Positions 34,635-52,412 are shown, counted from the first letter of the stretch. The stretch: DNA of 64,000 bases from Mugil cephalus (GCF_022458985.1 NC_061774.1:15586197-15650196); one strand, 5' to 3'. Translations and numbers: made by a program. Notes: generated by a model not told the origin, from the sequence alone.

Positions 34635-35735
34635 AAATAATAATTATAATACTTTTTATTTATATAGCGCTTTTCCGGAACTCAAAGACACTTTACAGAT
34701 ATAAAATCAAAACAGAAGGACACAATGAATAAAACGTTGAATAAAACAGGTAGGAAGCAGCAGTAATGAACAATGTGAAACAGTTAAACGTTAAAAGCAG
34801 TCTTAAAAAGATGAGTTTTTAAAAGGGATTTAAATGTGTTGGGGTTGGAGCAGTGTCTGATGGGGGATGCTAGAGAGTTCCAAAGCTTTGGAGCAGCAAC
34901 AGAGAAGGTTCAGACTCTCCCAGGTTCAGTACTTGGTTTTAGGTGGGTGATTACATGGGCAGAGGTTCTGGGTGTCGGAAGAAGGAGTCAGGGATTAATT
35001 TCCAACAGTGACAAGGAAGTGTTGGGTGGACTGGGTGAGACGTTTGGGGCCGATGATTATGAGGTCGGATTTTTCATAGCTCAGTCAGAAGTAGTTGGTT
35101 TGCATCCATGTTTTTATTTCAAGGAAGCAGATTGAGAGGGTTGAGAGGATGGAGGAGGTGATTGATTCGGTGGAGATTTATAGTTGAACGCCATCAGCGT
35201 AGCAGTGAACCGAGGGGAAGGATGTAGATTGTAGATGAACATTAGGGGGCCGAGCACCGAGCCTTGGGGGACACCTTGTGACAGGAGAATGGTTGATGAG
35301 GAGTGGTTGTTTATGTGTGCGAATTGTTGTCAGTTGGAGAGGTAGGATTTTGTCCAGGTGAGTGCTAGGCCGGTGATGTGGAGCAATTTTTGTAATTGGG
35401 AGAGTAGGATGGAGTGATGGATGGTGTCGAAAGCAGTGGTGAGGTCAAGGAGGATAAGAATACTGATGTGACCAGAGTCTGCAGAGAGGAGGTCGTTGAA
35501 TATTTTGAGGAGGGCTGTTTCAATGCTGTAGTTTTGGGGGAAACCAGATTGAGATTGAGAATGTGGGTGATGGCAGCTACTTTGATGCTGTCAGGGACTG
35601 AGCAGAGGGAGTGTCTGATGATGGCAGTGAAAAGACACAGGGCAGAAAGTCCGGTCTTGATGACAGTTTGAATGGGATGGGGTCGAGTGTGCAGGTGGTT
35701 GCTCTCATGCCGGTCAAGAGTTGGTAGATGAATAA
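34635..35735 (-). mobile_element. L2-type LINE fragment b (minus strand)
   Basis: Same insertion as fragment a, carried along in the array duplication. The 3' end shows CCGGAAAAGCGCTATATAAA with an ATTATT tail on the minus strand, and RT remnants lie at about 35140-35680. Not coding. Confidence 0.8.
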
Positions 35736-36016
35736 AAAAATAAAGCAGTGTTGAGTGAAAATGCTGGGAGGAAAAATAAAGGAACAAAATAGTATTTCCA
35801 CAGTTTAAGTATTTTTCTTTGGGATTAGCATACAAAGAAATAAAATATGGGTGGCACATCGGCTCGGTCCAGCCTTTCTGGGTGGAGTTTGCATGTTCTC
35901 CATGTGTCTGCATGAGTTTTCTCCGGATAGTCCGGTTTCCTTCCACCTCCAAAGACATGATCGTTAGACTGATTGGTGACTCTAAACTGACCCTAGGTTT
36001 GCGTGTTAATTGTTAT

Positions 36017-39000
36017 TTGTCTCTGTGTTAGGCCTGAGATAGGCTGACGACCTGTCCAGGGTCTACCCCGCCTCTAGATGGGATGGGCTCCAGCAACCCC
36101 CACGACCCTAGTGAGGATTAAGCAGTATGGGAGATGAGATGAGATGAGATGAGATGAGATGAGATGAGATGAGATGAGATGAGATGAGATGAGATGAGAT
36201 CAGATCAGATCAGATCAGATGAGATCAGATGAGATGAGATCAGATGAGAAATAAAATATGAAAAAAAATCTGAATGATGGCCATGCTAAAAACAAAAAAA
36301 GAAAGGTCAAATACACTGCTGGTTAAAATTGAATTGAATTGAATTTAATTTTATTTTATTGTTTTGCAATGAACACCAAGGCAAGGAACCAACAAAGCTT
36401 GAGTTTCCATTGAGAGTTATGCATTCAGGCACAAAAAATACAGACACGTGAATCAGTAACGACCAAACCAAACAAAAGATTCTTTGGAAACAACACTAAA
36501 CACATCCATGTCTTGACATAAGACAAATGATTAGTAAGGAGTTTCACCACTTGCCCAAGTGGCTTCGCTCGGAGGCACCTGCCTAAAACTCATGTGCGTA
36601 GCGTCTGTTAAGAACCCAGTATTCAACAGCAATCAGTGGACGTTGTTCAGATTAGCCCTGATAATCCCTTTCTCTTTATTATCACTGAAAAAAATGATGA
36701 AGTGACTTTGTTTCTCCAAAGTGCACGTCACTGTGTTCCTCGCTGCATTGTTTCTGCCTTATCATTTCTGACATCACAGCTCTCAGCTCTTAATCTTAAT
36801 GGGAGGTAAAGGGCAGAGAACAACAATAAAGTGACATCAACATGTGACCCGCAATTTATGACCAGGAAGAAATAGTCGAAACAGTAGTAACATTTCTAAA
36901 TCTATTTCCCAGCAAATGGAAGTTTATAGTGGCGATACAATCCTTATTACATAACCTTACCAAATTATTAACTCAGTGTGAAGAATAAACCAATGTAATG
37001 TCAAATGTAAAACAAAAGAAAAATTAAATTAAATAGAGTGTTGTTTTGCTTTCCATTTTTATCACAAACCACATAACATGTCAGAAATTAAATAAAGCAG
37101 TGTTGAGTAAAACATGCTGGGAAGAAAAATAAAGGAACAAACTCAGTGTGCACCTGTTTCATGGAGCACTGAGTACTGTCTCCTAATGTTTTAGTTTGTT
37201 TCAATCTTTTTTTTGATATTGTATCCCTATGTTTTTGTACCTCAATAGCATTACAAATGAGGGAAACCTCAATGATTTTTGAGACTTAAATTAATAATAA
37301 TAATTTCATTTTGTTTTATTTTATTTTGTTCCAATGAACACCAAGGCAAGGAACCAACAAAGCTCAAGTTTCCTTCGAGAGTTATGCATTCAGTCACAAA
37401 ATAAAGACACAGGAATCATAAACGACCAAACCAAACAAAAGATCCCTGGGAAACAACAATAATCACATCCATGTCTTGACGTAGGACTAATGATGAGTAA
37501 GGAGTGTCACCACTGCCCAAGTGGCTTCTCTCAGTGGCACCTGCCTGAAACTCATGTACGTAGTGTCTGTTAAGAACCCAGTATTCAACAGCGATCAGTG
37601 AATGTTGATCAGATTAGCTTTGATAATCCCTTTCTTTTTGTTGTTAGTGAAAAAAAATTATGAAGTTACTTTGTTTCTCCAAAGCACACGTCATTGTATT
37701 CCTCGCTGCATTGTTTCTACCTCATGATTTCTGACATCATGTTAATCACAATGTTGTTATTTCAGTTCAGTACAGTGATGAATCCACCTAATGGGGAAAA
37801 TAAAACAACCCTTTCACAATGCATGGTTCAACACATGAGATCCAGTTCTCCTGGTCAGGACTCAGCAGCCTATCTAAACCTGAAGGACAAGGAATAGTAT
37901 TAGAGGACAACTTACATAATTAAGCCAGAGAGGGAAGCTTGGTTTTGTTTTGTTTTTGATCAAGTCAAGATGCGTACGTTGTCAGCTTTGGGCATTTCCA
38001 GTAAATTTAGATAAACTCCAGGAATATTAGAAAAGATTGTTTTGCATAATATTGCATTTGGTTCTACTTATATTCAGCCTACATCTACTGCTTCTCATTT
38101 ACCTCATCTCATCTTCTACTACCACTTATCAGCTGTCATCGGGTGAGTGGCGGGGTACACCCTGGACAGGCAAAGAAAATCATGAATAATTTTAATATAA
38201 CTTCAAAACAAGGCCCCGTGTCATATATTTCTATCTCCCTTTTCTCTGTCTGTCTCAGCTCTTAATCTTAATAGGTGGGAAAGGGCAAAGAACAACAATA
38301 AAATGACATCAACATGTGTCACCAGGAAGAAATAGTCAAAACAGCAGTAGCATTGTTTAATCTATTTCCAGACAAATGACAGTTTAAAATGGCGACATAC
38401 TCCTTATTACATAACCTTATCAAATTATTAACTTAGTGTGAAGAATAAATCAATGTAATGTCAAACATAAAATGAAAGAAAATTTAAATTAAATAGATTG
38501 TTGTTTTGCTTTCCATTTTTTTCTTAAATTATATAAGATGTAAGAAGTTAAATAATAATTATAATACTTTTTATTTATATAGCGCTTTTCCGGAACTCAA
38601 AGACACTTTACAGATATAAAATCAAAACAGAAGGACACAATGAATAAAACGTTGAATAAAACAGGTAGGAAGCAGCAGTAATGAACAATGTGAAACAGTT
38701 AAACGTTAAAAGCAGTCTTAAAAAGATGAGTTTTTAAAAGGGATTTAAATGTGTTGGGGTTGGAGCAGTGTCTGATGGGGGATGCTAGAGAGTTCCAAAG
38801 CTTTGGAGCAGCAACAGAGAAGGTTCAGACTCTCCCAGGTTCAGTACTTGGTTTTAGGTGGGTGATTACATGGGCAGAGGTTCTGGGTGTCGGAAGAAGG
38901 AGTCAGGGATTAATTTCCAACAGTGACAAGGAAGTGTTGGGTGGACTGGGTGAGACGTTTGGGGCCGATGATTATGAGGTCGGATTTTTCATAGCTCAGT

Positions 39001-39956
39001 CAGAAGTAGTTGGTTTGCATCCATGTTTTTATTTCAAGGAAGCAGATTGAGAGGGTTGAGAGGATGGAGGAGGTGATTGATTCGGTGGAGATTTATAGTT
39101 GAACGCCATCAGCGTAGCAGTGAACCGAGGGGAAGGATGTAGATTGTAGATGAACATTAGGGGGCCGAGCACCGAGCCTTGGGGGACACCTTGTGACAGG
39201 AGAATGGTTGATGAGGAGTGGTTGTTTATGTGTGCGAATTGTTGTCAGTTGGAGAGGTAGGATTTTGTCCAGGTGAGTGCTAGGCCGGTGATGTGGAGCA
39301 ATTTTTGTAATTGGGAGAGTAGGATGGAGTGATGGATGGTGTCGAAAGCAGTGGTGAGGTCAAGGAGGATAAGAATACTGATGTGACCAGAGTCTGCAGA
39401 GAGGAGGTCGTTGAATATTTTGAGGAGGGCTGTTTCAATGCTGTAGTTTTGGGGGAAACCAGATTGAGATTGAGAATGTGGGTGATGGCAGCTACTTTGA
39501 TGCTGTCAGGGACTGAGCAGAGGGAGTGTCTGATGATGGCAGTGAAAAGACACAGGGCAGAAAGTCCGGTCTTGATGACAGTTTGAATGGGATGGGGTCG
39601 AGTGTGCAGGTGGTTGCTCTCATGCCGGTCAAGAGTTGGTAGATGAATAAAAAAATAAAGCAGTGTTGAGTGAAAATGCTGGGAGGAAAAATAAAGGAAC
39701 AAAATAGTATTTCCACAGTTTAAGTATTTTTCTTTGGGATTAGCATACAAAGAAATAAAATATGGGTGGCACATCGGCTCGGTCCAGCCTTTCTGGGTGG
39801 AGTTTGCATGTTCTCCATGTGTCTGCATGAGTTTTCTCCGGATAGTCCGGTTTCCTTCCACCTCCAAAGACATGATCGTTAGACTGATTGGTGACTCTAA
39901 ACTGACCCTAGGTTCGCGTGTTAATTGTTATTTGTCTCTGTGTTAGGCCTGAGATA
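36017..39956. repeat. Unit 2 of the 3.916-kb tandem duplication, ended by a Tc1 insertion
   Basis: Near-identical to unit 1, with the third copy of the interspersed repeat at its right end stopping at GCCTGAGATA, where the Tc1 element begins. Confidence 0.92.
38550..39650 (-). mobile_element. L2-type LINE fragment c (minus strand)
   Basis: Third copy of the same LINE fragment, near-identical to fragment b because it lies in the second 3.916-kb unit. Confidence 0.8.
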
Positions 39957-41562
<1,606 letters not shown>

Positions 41563-41564
41563 TA

Positions 41565-43070
41565 ATTTAGCTAGAGAGGGAAGCTCAAGTCAAGATGCCT
41601 ACATCATTAGCTTTGGGCATTTCCAGTAAATTTAGATAAACTCCAGGAATTTAAGAGAAGATTGTGTTGCATAATTCATCTTATATTCAGCCTGCAACTA
41701 CGGCTTCTCATACATCCCATCTTCTACCACCACTTTTCCTCACTAGGGTTGCAAGGGTTGCTGGAGCCTATCCCAGCTGTCATCAGGGGAAATATGGGAT
41801 ACACCCTAAAAAGTGCAAAGAAAATCAAGAATAAACTCAATATAACTTCACTTCACAACCAAGGCCCCATCTTATATTTTTCTATCTCCATTTTCCATGT
41901 CTGTCTCAGATCTTAATCTTAATAGGTGGGAAAGGGCAGAGAGCAACAATAAAGTGACATCAACATGTGTCATCCAATGTATGACCAGGAAGAAATAGTT
42001 GAAACAGTACTAGTATTGTTAAATCTATTTCCAGACAAATGGAAGTTTAAAATGGTGACACACTCCTTCTTACATAACCTTATCAAATTATTAACTCACT
42101 GTGAAGAATAAACCAATGTAATGTCAAACATAAAACGAAAATAAAATGAAAATTAAATAGATTGTTGTTTTGCTTTCCAGTTTGTTTTCTCAAACCATAT
42201 ATAGGAACAAGACAATATCTTCATAGTTTAACCAAGAAATAAAATATGGAAAAATCTGAATGATGGCCATGCTAAAAACAAAGAAGAAAGGCCAAATACA
42301 CTGCTGTTTTTGAGCGTGTATAGGTTTATTATTTTATTTTATTTTATTTTTATGCAGTGAACACCAAGACATATTCCTTACTTGCCATACTTGGCAATAA
42401 AGTCTTTTCTGATTCTGATTCTGACTGAAACAGAAACAGAGCTCGAGTTTCCATCGAGAGGTATGCCTACACAGTCACAAAATGAAGACACATGAATCAG
42501 AAATGACCAAACCAAACATAAGATCCCTGGGAAACAACAATAATCACATCCATGTCTTGACGTAGGACAAATGATGAGTAAGGAGTTTCACCGTTCGCCC
42601 AAGTGGCTCCTTTCGGAGGCAACGCCTGAAACTCATGTGCGTAGTGTTAAGGATCCAATATTCAACTGCAATTAGTGGGTGTTGTTCAGATTAGCTTTAA
42701 TAATCCCTTTCTCTTTATTATTAGTGGAAAAAAAAATAATTCATGAAGTGTCTTTGTTTTGTTTTTTTAACTGAAAGAGGAGGAGTTGAGTAACGACACG
42801 GAAATACCAAAATATGGTTCTTAATCTCTAATGACAACAGAAGTAAATGGCACCTTGTAAATAAACATGATTGGCACGATCCTCTTAACAGTTGCGCAAC
42901 TAAAGGTAAGGCAAGTAAAACAAAGAACCACAATAAAGTGACATCAACATGTGTCATGCAATTTATGACGAGGAAGAAAGAGTCGAAACAGCAGTAACAT
43001 TGTTTAATCTATTTCCAGACAAACGGAAGTTTAAAATGTGATACTCCTCATTACATAACCTTATTAACAG
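41565..43070. repeat. Right remainder of the local array
   Basis: Begins with a unit fragment (CTCAAGTCAAGATGCC, then TTTGGGCATTTCCAGTAAAT) like 34040-34090, followed by the interspersed-repeat piece (41735-41815), another core (about 42105) and a LINE-like tail word at 42355-42425 ending in repeated TTCTGA. It is more diverged than the 3.9-kb units. No gene. Confidence 0.8.
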
Positions 43071-46000
43071 TGAGCCTTTAGCAGAAATGAAAGTGGCTAC
43101 GCCTGGCTCAGGTGACCCTGAACCAGCTTTTAGTTATGATGCTACAGGCCTAGTCTAGTTCCTCTCTTTTTTCTGAGGCTGAAATTGACTGTGTTTCTAA
43201 TCTCAAGAAACCTCTTTGCGCCCCAGGCCAATGGGGCGCAGACTTTGATGCTTCATATTTGGCAAAGCATATCATGAATAAACTTAATATAACTTCAGAA
43301 ACAGGGTCCCATCTCATGTATTTAATCTCCCATCTATGTGTCTATCTCTTTTATCACAGCATCCTGAAATACAGGTCGTCAAAACTTCCTGGAGATGTTC
43401 TTCCCACACATCACATCTCCATCATCGGCTGCTCATCCCTCTGTCCCCTTTCCCTTAGTTTCTGTCATTTACTGACATTACTGAAGGAAGTAAAATGATG
43501 ATTGTTCTCTGACCTAACCCCCAAAGCAGCAGAATGACACAGCATGATAGAACAATTGATTGTTCTAACCTTTCTTAGTGTTTCCTTGTGAAACTATTGA
43601 AAAACACATATGACAATTGAGAACAATTGTCCCGACATGTTTTTAATCAGGAAGAAAAGACTCCGACAATGGCAGGATTGTTCAGTCCATTTGGGAAAAG
43701 TCACTTCTGTGTTTCTTGTTAAATTTTTAATTGTAATCTCATCACGGCAAGTTTGAAAGTGTGCTCACGTTTTTAATCATAACAGGAGGAGACCTCCCTA
43801 AGGTGAGCCCACTTGACACAACTCAGACCTCCCCCAACTCCCCACTCAGACCAACTGCATCTTGTGTGCATTACTTTTCTAAAAGAAAGCAAGGAAGAGC
43901 AGAATACAAAGCCAGATCATGTTGAATGAACTGCACTGAGTTATCTTTCTATAGAGACAGAGAATATGACACAAGTAAGGCAGTGAAATAGAAAACCTTT
44001 TTTTTCAGTGCATCAAGTGTCGATCGATGAACAGAAAACAGATTGGCATTTTAGAAATATCTGTAAATTCTGGAGAGTAACTTGACAAATCTGCATTTCT
44101 ACAGTCTAACCCTAACCCTAATCCTAAGTAAACAGTGGTAAACAATTCATTTTTTCTCAGACAACACCCCAACAGCAACCGAAAGAGAAAGAGATCAAGC
44201 GTGTCAAAAATAAAATACCTGCCACACACATTCTGACAAAACCCACATTGATAAAAACCCACATTGTCATTGTCAAGGTATGACAGTGGTGCCAAAGCTA
44301 CGAAGATAAGAATTTACTTGTGAACAGGGAGGAACAACCTAAACAATTGTACCATTGTTCTGTCCATTTCAGAGAAACTCAGAAGCAAATTACTGACGCA
44401 CTACTGCAGTTGCGAGAAGTCAAGAAGTCAACCTGTTCAGCTTTCCCGTAAGGAACAACTGGTAGTGATGACCAGCTACAAGAATTCAGTTTTTGAGTTC
44501 CTTGAGCTCAGTATTACAGTTTGGTTTCCAGTGAGCCATGACACTTTATGGAGTCATCAAAACAGCTACCATTTCACGTCAAGTCCAGCGTAACTAATTT
44601 CTAGAGAAGGATTGTGAGTGACTTGAAACGCCCCTGATCAAACAATTTCATTGAGATACAAGCAGATACACACAAAGAAACAAAAGACAGTGTTAGTCCG
44701 TTCTCCCATGCTCCTTGTTCCTCCGTTCTGTTTTGTTGGATTTGCTTTTGAAAAATATTTGCTCCTTTTGTTGCTGTTTATGTGTCACGTGAAGCTAATA
44801 ATCCATGATTTACCTGTTTTTTTTTGTCCAACAAAGAAGGATTGTAACCCTAGACAGATTAAGTGATGTAGTGTTTGTGCTGAATTATAAAAAAAATCCT
44901 CATCATCAGTCATCATTACTCTCATTTGCCTTCCTCAAAGGGGAGGCAATGTGAGCCAAAACAAACACACCAACATAAATGTACAAATAAGTCACAGCGA
45001 ACAAACCCTACTTTGTTCCCTGATCCCCAGTGAACCTTTAAGCTCACTTGGGAGTAGAATTAGAAGCAAGTTCAAGAACATGTTTGGAACATGTGAATCG
45101 CAGAAAAAAGTAAAAAGAACATTTACGGCAGAGGCGTGATGAATTGATGGCGTAATGGCTTTTTTTGGCAACACCTGATGCAGTTTCGGTCTGCCATGAA
45201 ACAATTGTGCCAAAATTTGTGTTTTCAGGTTGTTATGACTGCAGCTCACAGTTGATGAAGACGCCTTCAGTATCTGTTTCATCCTAAATCTCCATTATAT
45301 AATACATCAGTTTTTCATGAATAAACAAACAAAACAAAACAAAACATATTTTTTTATGTAGAATAGCCAAAGCCGCCTCCAAATCAGTGGAATTGTTTTG
45401 TTGACACCTTCAGGTCTTCAAGGAATCACACCAAAAGCTCTGTTTTGTTTGCGCAACAGGCCATCAGGTTACAAGCTGTGTCAACAAACGCCTCCAAACT
45501 ATTTCTGGGCACAAGCACATGAGTTGACATAGCGGCCTTGAAGCAGCGCATGAATTTCCTTTATCCAGATTCTGCTCCAAGCCCCTCTCCAGAGCCAGAT
45601 TTGCCTGTGTCAGGAAATCTATGCCCCGGCAAGAAAAGGCAATTTACTCAAACGAGCATGGAGACACCTCACTCAGCTCTATCACTGTGACAGCAACTAA
45701 CAGCTGTCTCACGCAGTCGATCATCCCTGAAAGGAGGAAACAGATCCCCTCCAGCATGCTTGCCGGGTGGGCACCTGTCACACAGCCATATGCTGGGATT
45801 AAAGGGGTCTTTGCCGTTGAAGCACCACACAGAGGTAGCCAGCCAGCTACTCTGAGCATGTCCAGACAAGAAAACGAGTGCAGGTAATCACACTCTGAAA
45901 AAGATTTAATGACTGCAATCCACCACCAATGCAGCACAGCACAAATTCACAGAGCAGAGAGACAAACTGGTCAGAATGACACTTAATCTTGTTGGAGTCA

Positions 46001-46160
46001 GAGTGGATATGGAGGGATTGGAATAGATACCCTTCTTATTTTATTTATTTATTTATTTATTTTGGGTCTAACCACAGCTCTCTCTGCCTATTCTGTGGCA
46101 ACCTAGAGTGACCACTCCTAATTCAGAAGCCAATAATAGACATAAGACAGAATATTCCAG
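43071..46160. other. Intergenic, no gene recognised
   Basis: Three kilobases with no domain-bearing or splice-supported frame. A short telomere-like run CTAACCCTAACCCTAATCCTA lies at 44106-44126. A (TTTA)n stretch is at 46039-46063. The open frames here (for example 45621-45887) are short, with no recognisable content. Confidence 0.5.
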
Positions 46161-46162
46161 TA

Positions 46163-47768
<1,606 letters not shown>

Positions 47769-47770
47769 TA

Positions 47771-48597
47771 TATGAAATGGTAAAAACTGTCAGGAAAGTC
47801 ACATTGTTGCCTCCAGTACTTGCACAATAGGAAAGGCTTTGTGTGTGTGTCAATTAATCTTGTCACTGGAGTATAAACTGAGTCTCAGTGAATGCACTGC
47901 AAGTTATGTTTTGTTAGCCCAGGGGTCTTTTTCAGGCTAAAGAACCCCAAACTGATGGAGAGAGTAAGCAGGGACCCCCTACCTACTACATGTGTTCTAT
48001 ATTAAACTCAGCGTAGTGCAAATTATAAATATACATTATTAGTATCATTCTTCATTCAGTATTAAGCTATTCAAATAATACATACACACACACACACATA
48101 TATATATATAGATATATATTATTTAAATTCCCTGCCTCCATTTATCCCTTTACTAATATGTGTTGGATTCATGTTAATGTGTATTTAAAGACATTGACAG
48201 TTTGCGGGAGAATTAAAAAGAAATTGTCACAATGCAATAAAGAACAAGAATGTCAAAAGAACAGCTGATCCAGGGCACATGGCATGCTCCGCTGGACAAT
48301 TTTAATTGAACATTACATATTTTCTTTGACAATACAAGAAGTGTATATCAACAAAATGCCCTAAAACATAAAAAGTGCACAATGTTATGTAATATAAATT
48401 AACAATACAATTTTTATTTATGTTTATACAGTAAATTTATATAAAGATATAAAAAAATACATTATGTGTATGAAAATTTCTGTGTTAGCTATACATAATA
48501 CACAATGTATTCAACTCTGCAAACCAGTCAAGTGAACAAACACTCTTGATAAACACATAATTGTACTTCAGAATTCATTATTATTGATACATTGACA
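47771..48597. repeat. Intergenic with dispersed repeat and (CA)n/(TA)n
   Basis: Holds the reverse-complement copy of the dispersed repeat seen at 18285-18460 (here about 47930-48180) and a short CA/TA microsatellite at 48083-48119. The last 300 bases are AT-rich and probably the 3' UTR of type B copy 2. No gene. Confidence 0.55.
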
Positions 48598-51500
48598 CTA
48601 TGAACCATTTCTAAGGATTGGACTTTGTCCTGGAGAAACAGTGGATGGTGTTGAATTTTCACTTCCTCTCCCTGACTCTGATGTGCTGTCTTCTTCAGGA
48701 CTGCTCTCCTCTGACTGCATTTCTGAATGTACATCTGGCACAAAAGCAGGATTTGTCTGTCCCTGTCTGTGCCGCTTCTGGACCTCCTCAAAGATTTCGA
48801 GAACCTTGAAAGCAACAAACAGGAATTTGTGTGAGCACAAACCAAATTACAACTGTGTACTAAGAATGAACAGATGAATATTTCTGTTACCTTGGACTTG
48901 GGAATGAGACCCACTCTGAAGAAGCCAATGTGTCCAGTTTCAATCTTGGTGCAGTCAACTACAGTGGATGCAATGTTCTCTGGGGATGGTCCATCACATA
49001 ACACTCCATCCACCTAACCAACCAATGAAGATACAGTTCACCGATAACATAGAAACATGAAGTCATCATATTATTAATTATTGTCATTACCTTGTCTCCT
49101 AGCTTGGCAAAGACTTGGTTATGGTGAGTTGTGTCTGCCTCTCCTGTGGGATTGGCGGAGGTTACGGCAATGGGCCCCACCTGAAAAAACAGTTGCATTG
49201 AGGAAGGGTCTGCTGATTGACCTTCAATAAATTTAAGACATTAAATGATTAATATTCATGGTCCTTACCAGACTGATGAGATGAGTGGCTACAGCACAGT
49301 CTGGATTTCTGATAGCAATGCTTTGTGGAGTCCCTATGTGTATGGCAGCATCTCCCAAACCAAAGATGTCCATCCATGGTCCTGTGTGAGACACGAAAAA
49401 CAGCATGATGCTCATGAAACCCTCAACATGCATGAGACTCAGGAAAGCACACACAGAGTCTTACACCCACCTCTGGGTATAACCATGCTAATTGACGACG
49501 GCCACGCAGCCTCCATGAAGTCCAGGAGCAGAGGGCTCAGCAGGTGTCGCACCGGCTCCAGCTGCTTGATGGAGGAGATCCACATGGACATGGGCCGGTC
49601 CTGCGCTTGTTTCTTCACCCTGAAGCCAAACACAGCAGTGACAAAGATATCAGAATATGAAAGCAATGAACACAGACAAATGAATGCGTGAGAAATGAAA
49701 CTCACTTGTAAGCTTTAACCACTGCATCTGGCCGGTTGCAAGCGGCCACCAGCACATAGACGGTGTCAGTAGGCATTCCACATATACCGCCATTCTTCAT
49801 GATTTCTGTTTGACAGGAAAGAAGTTTTATAAGGTCCATAAACAAGTATTTATTTCAGAAATCGGATGCACTGCTTTGTATCTCACCTGCAATCTGATGG
49901 ACTGATGTGACCTTGCGCGCAGGTAAATGTGGACAGACATCTGCCCCTCCCCCTACCCCACTCATCCTGACTACAGGTTTTCCTAATGGGATCTGGGGGG
50001 ACTGGAACGTGTCATTGAAAATGTGCGCCAAGAAACAATAAAAACTGACGAGGCCAAAGATGATGGTGACTCCTATGTCATAACCATAAGGCAGTGCACC
50101 TACTGCATCCAGCAGGAAGCTGATGAGTATGAGCTGGAAGGTGAATGCGTAGACAAACCAGGCCACATTTACAAACAGTGCTGCAACAGTCACCAAAACG
50201 TTGAACAGCATGAAGCCAATGATCCCGACGGCCAGTTGAAAGCCTCTGGTTTCACCGTACAGGCCGCCGTAGCGTGTCAGCCCCCACACTATCCACATCA
50301 CGCCGTACAGATAAAACACTGTGCTCTCAAAGGTTTTACCCCGAGAGAAAGCTACTGAACCACACAACAGCTGCAGGGCCCCACCAGCCATCACCACCCA
50401 GGGCAGAACCAACACGTACAGAGGATTTCTGTCGGCAATTGTGGCCGTGACAGCAAAAGCAGCCAACACGTTGCAGGCATGGCCTAACACCTCTGCATCT
50501 GCATACTTTGAGTAGCCCAGGTGGGGAGTGTGATCACGTGCTCTGAGGGTAATGCTCTGCATCCTGCTGAATAAGGCCTTGAAATAGCCCTGTCCTATGG
50601 GAATCATGGTACTGGAGACCATGTTGAACGTGGTAACTAAAAGCATGATTGCTGAAATTACAAATATAGCTCCCTGCACACCCTGAGTGCCTCCCTGGAA
50701 GAAGCCTCGAGGCTGGGCTGCAATGGCAATGCAATAAGCTGTGAAAAATAACTGGTAGAACCCCTCCAGTAAGCTTTTCTGACAGCTGAACAGAGCAAGG
50801 ACGAAGAAAAGCACAGAGAACACAACGGGGAAGGGGACAGGGGAGTAAGGCTGAATGGCATAAAATGATAATAAAGCTGTGTAACCCTCAGCAAATTTCA
50901 GCAGGGATGTGAAACCATAGAAAGTGGCAGCTAGCGTGTCCATATCTCGATAGCAGAGGATACATATGCCTAGCTGGAAGACTCCAGCTGTCCACAGCCA
51001 AGGAACATGGCCCACAAAGAGTTGAGGGACCACACCTAACAGAGGACAGACTAATACACAGGCTGATAACAAGTTCATCACCAAACCTACTGATACTACA
51101 TCACTGGACCCCTGTTTCTGCTCTGTTGTCAGATCCTGCTTTTTCTTCAGGACTGTTCCTGGAGGTTCCACTTTACCATGAGTGATCATGGACAGCAGAC
51201 GTCCAAATCCAAAGTAAACACACACCAGACAGACAAGGAAGTAGTAAGCAGCCGTGGCAGACTGACCAAAATTTGCAACTGACAGACCCGCGATTTGATG
51301 GGCACAGGCAAAGGAAATACCGACAGATATAATAAACAGAACTGCCTTCTTCATTACCACTGCAGCACCGGCTATGATGAACAGGGCTAATGCAAATGCT
51401 GCTAGGCCAGGGACCAGAGAGGCTCTGAGCTCCCCAGGGTTCAACACATTCTGTCCCACCAGGATGTACACCAGACCAGAGCCACACCACAGAGCAGAGA

Positions 51501-52380
51501 CCGTCAGGCACAAAGTGGAGAACAGCCGGGTGTAGGACAGACTGTGATAGACACCTAGGAGAAAAACAAGGCATGGTCAGGGAGAAGACTAAGATCTGGA
51601 GGCACAAATATGGGAATAGTTTCTAAATAAACACAGACCTGTGTACGCTAGAAGGGTTGCAACGATGAGGAGCAGAATCCCCAGTGCAGTATAAGGGATG
51701 AAGTCATTTTCAGGAGAGCTGGCATAATTGTTCACCAAAAGCAGAAGGGAACCTACAAGTTGAAATCAAAGTTAATATCTTGGTCCAGGTTAGTAATCAC
51801 ATACATTTAAAACAAAATAACATGAGCTTCTTTAAAACCAAGATAATTAAGTATCAAGAGAACAACAACAACAATAACAATAATAATAACAACAATAATA
51901 GTAATAATATAAAAACTAAGTGAAGAAAAAGAAGAGACAGTGCACTGTTTACATTTCCTGACGATCTTATTCAGCTAATTATTTATTTTTCCGTGGATCA
52001 TCTGAGCTTTGGTATGAAATGAGAGACAAATCAACGTGCCCTTTACAAACTACGAAACTGTGTCCGTTTATTTTTGAGAAATTTAATTATTAGTCGGCAC
52101 AGACTTGCTTTTTGATACGAGAGATGACAACTCTTATGTTTTTTTATTTTATTTTTTAATTTACACAGAACACTTTTGGATATCAAAACAGCAAATTTTC
52201 ACTTTTTATGCTACTTTGTTGACTTAATAGAATTCATAGGAACACGTAGAAATAACATTAAGTGAACACTAGCTCATGCTTAAACGGTAACAAAAAAATA
52301 ACTCTGGTAAAGAAGTGCACCTTACCACCAGAGATGCTCAGGATGCCGACGGAAACGTACAGAGATCGTGTCGGGGCCAT
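48598..52380 (-). CDS. Type B triple YaaH-like membrane protein fused to YrdC-like domain, copy 2
   Basis: Nine minus-strand exons: 52326-52380, 51639-51752, 49887-51554, 49706-49805, 49471-49619, 49269-49381, 49091-49180, 48891-49013, 48598-48804; again 2619 nt and 872 residues. The body is almost identical to type B copy 1, introns included. The first exon (MAPTRSLYVSVGILS against MDQPRSLHVSVGILS) and the C-terminal tail differ clearly, and intron 1 and the 3' flank do not align. The KxR position is again K-K-Q and TSAN is kept, so loss of the arginine is fixed in both copies. Three YaaH-like modules as in copy 1. Intron 1 carries a low-complexity (AAC/AAT)n stretch at 51864-51910. Intact and probably expressed. 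Confidence 0.9.
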
Positions 52381-52412
52381 CGCAGCGGTGCTTCCGAGCG
52401 GCTCGAGACTCG

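Larger units (their letters stand above)
32100..36016. repeat. Unit 1 of a 3.916-kb near-identical tandem duplication
   Basis: From about 32100 the sequence repeats 3916 bases later (unit 2, 36017-39956) with only a handful of differences, such as the (GATGA)n length and one G/A indel near 34010 versus 37925. Everything inside, including the L2 fragment at 34635-35735, is duplicated with it. Older, more diverged homology continues left to about 28.9 kb. Confidence 0.92.

Noticed and set aside
35365-35958. 197-residue open frame, identical at 39280-39873
   Set aside because: It runs through an L2 LINE fragment and neighbouring interspersed repeats; the reading frame is a mixture of repeat pieces, copied by the array duplication.
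44106-44126. Telomere-like CCCTAA run
   Set aside because: Only about three units, imperfect; common by chance in fish intergenic DNA and not evidence of a fusion point.
43071-46160. Several 60-97-residue open frames
   Set aside because: No domain, no splice support, no duplicate elsewhere; consistent with chance.
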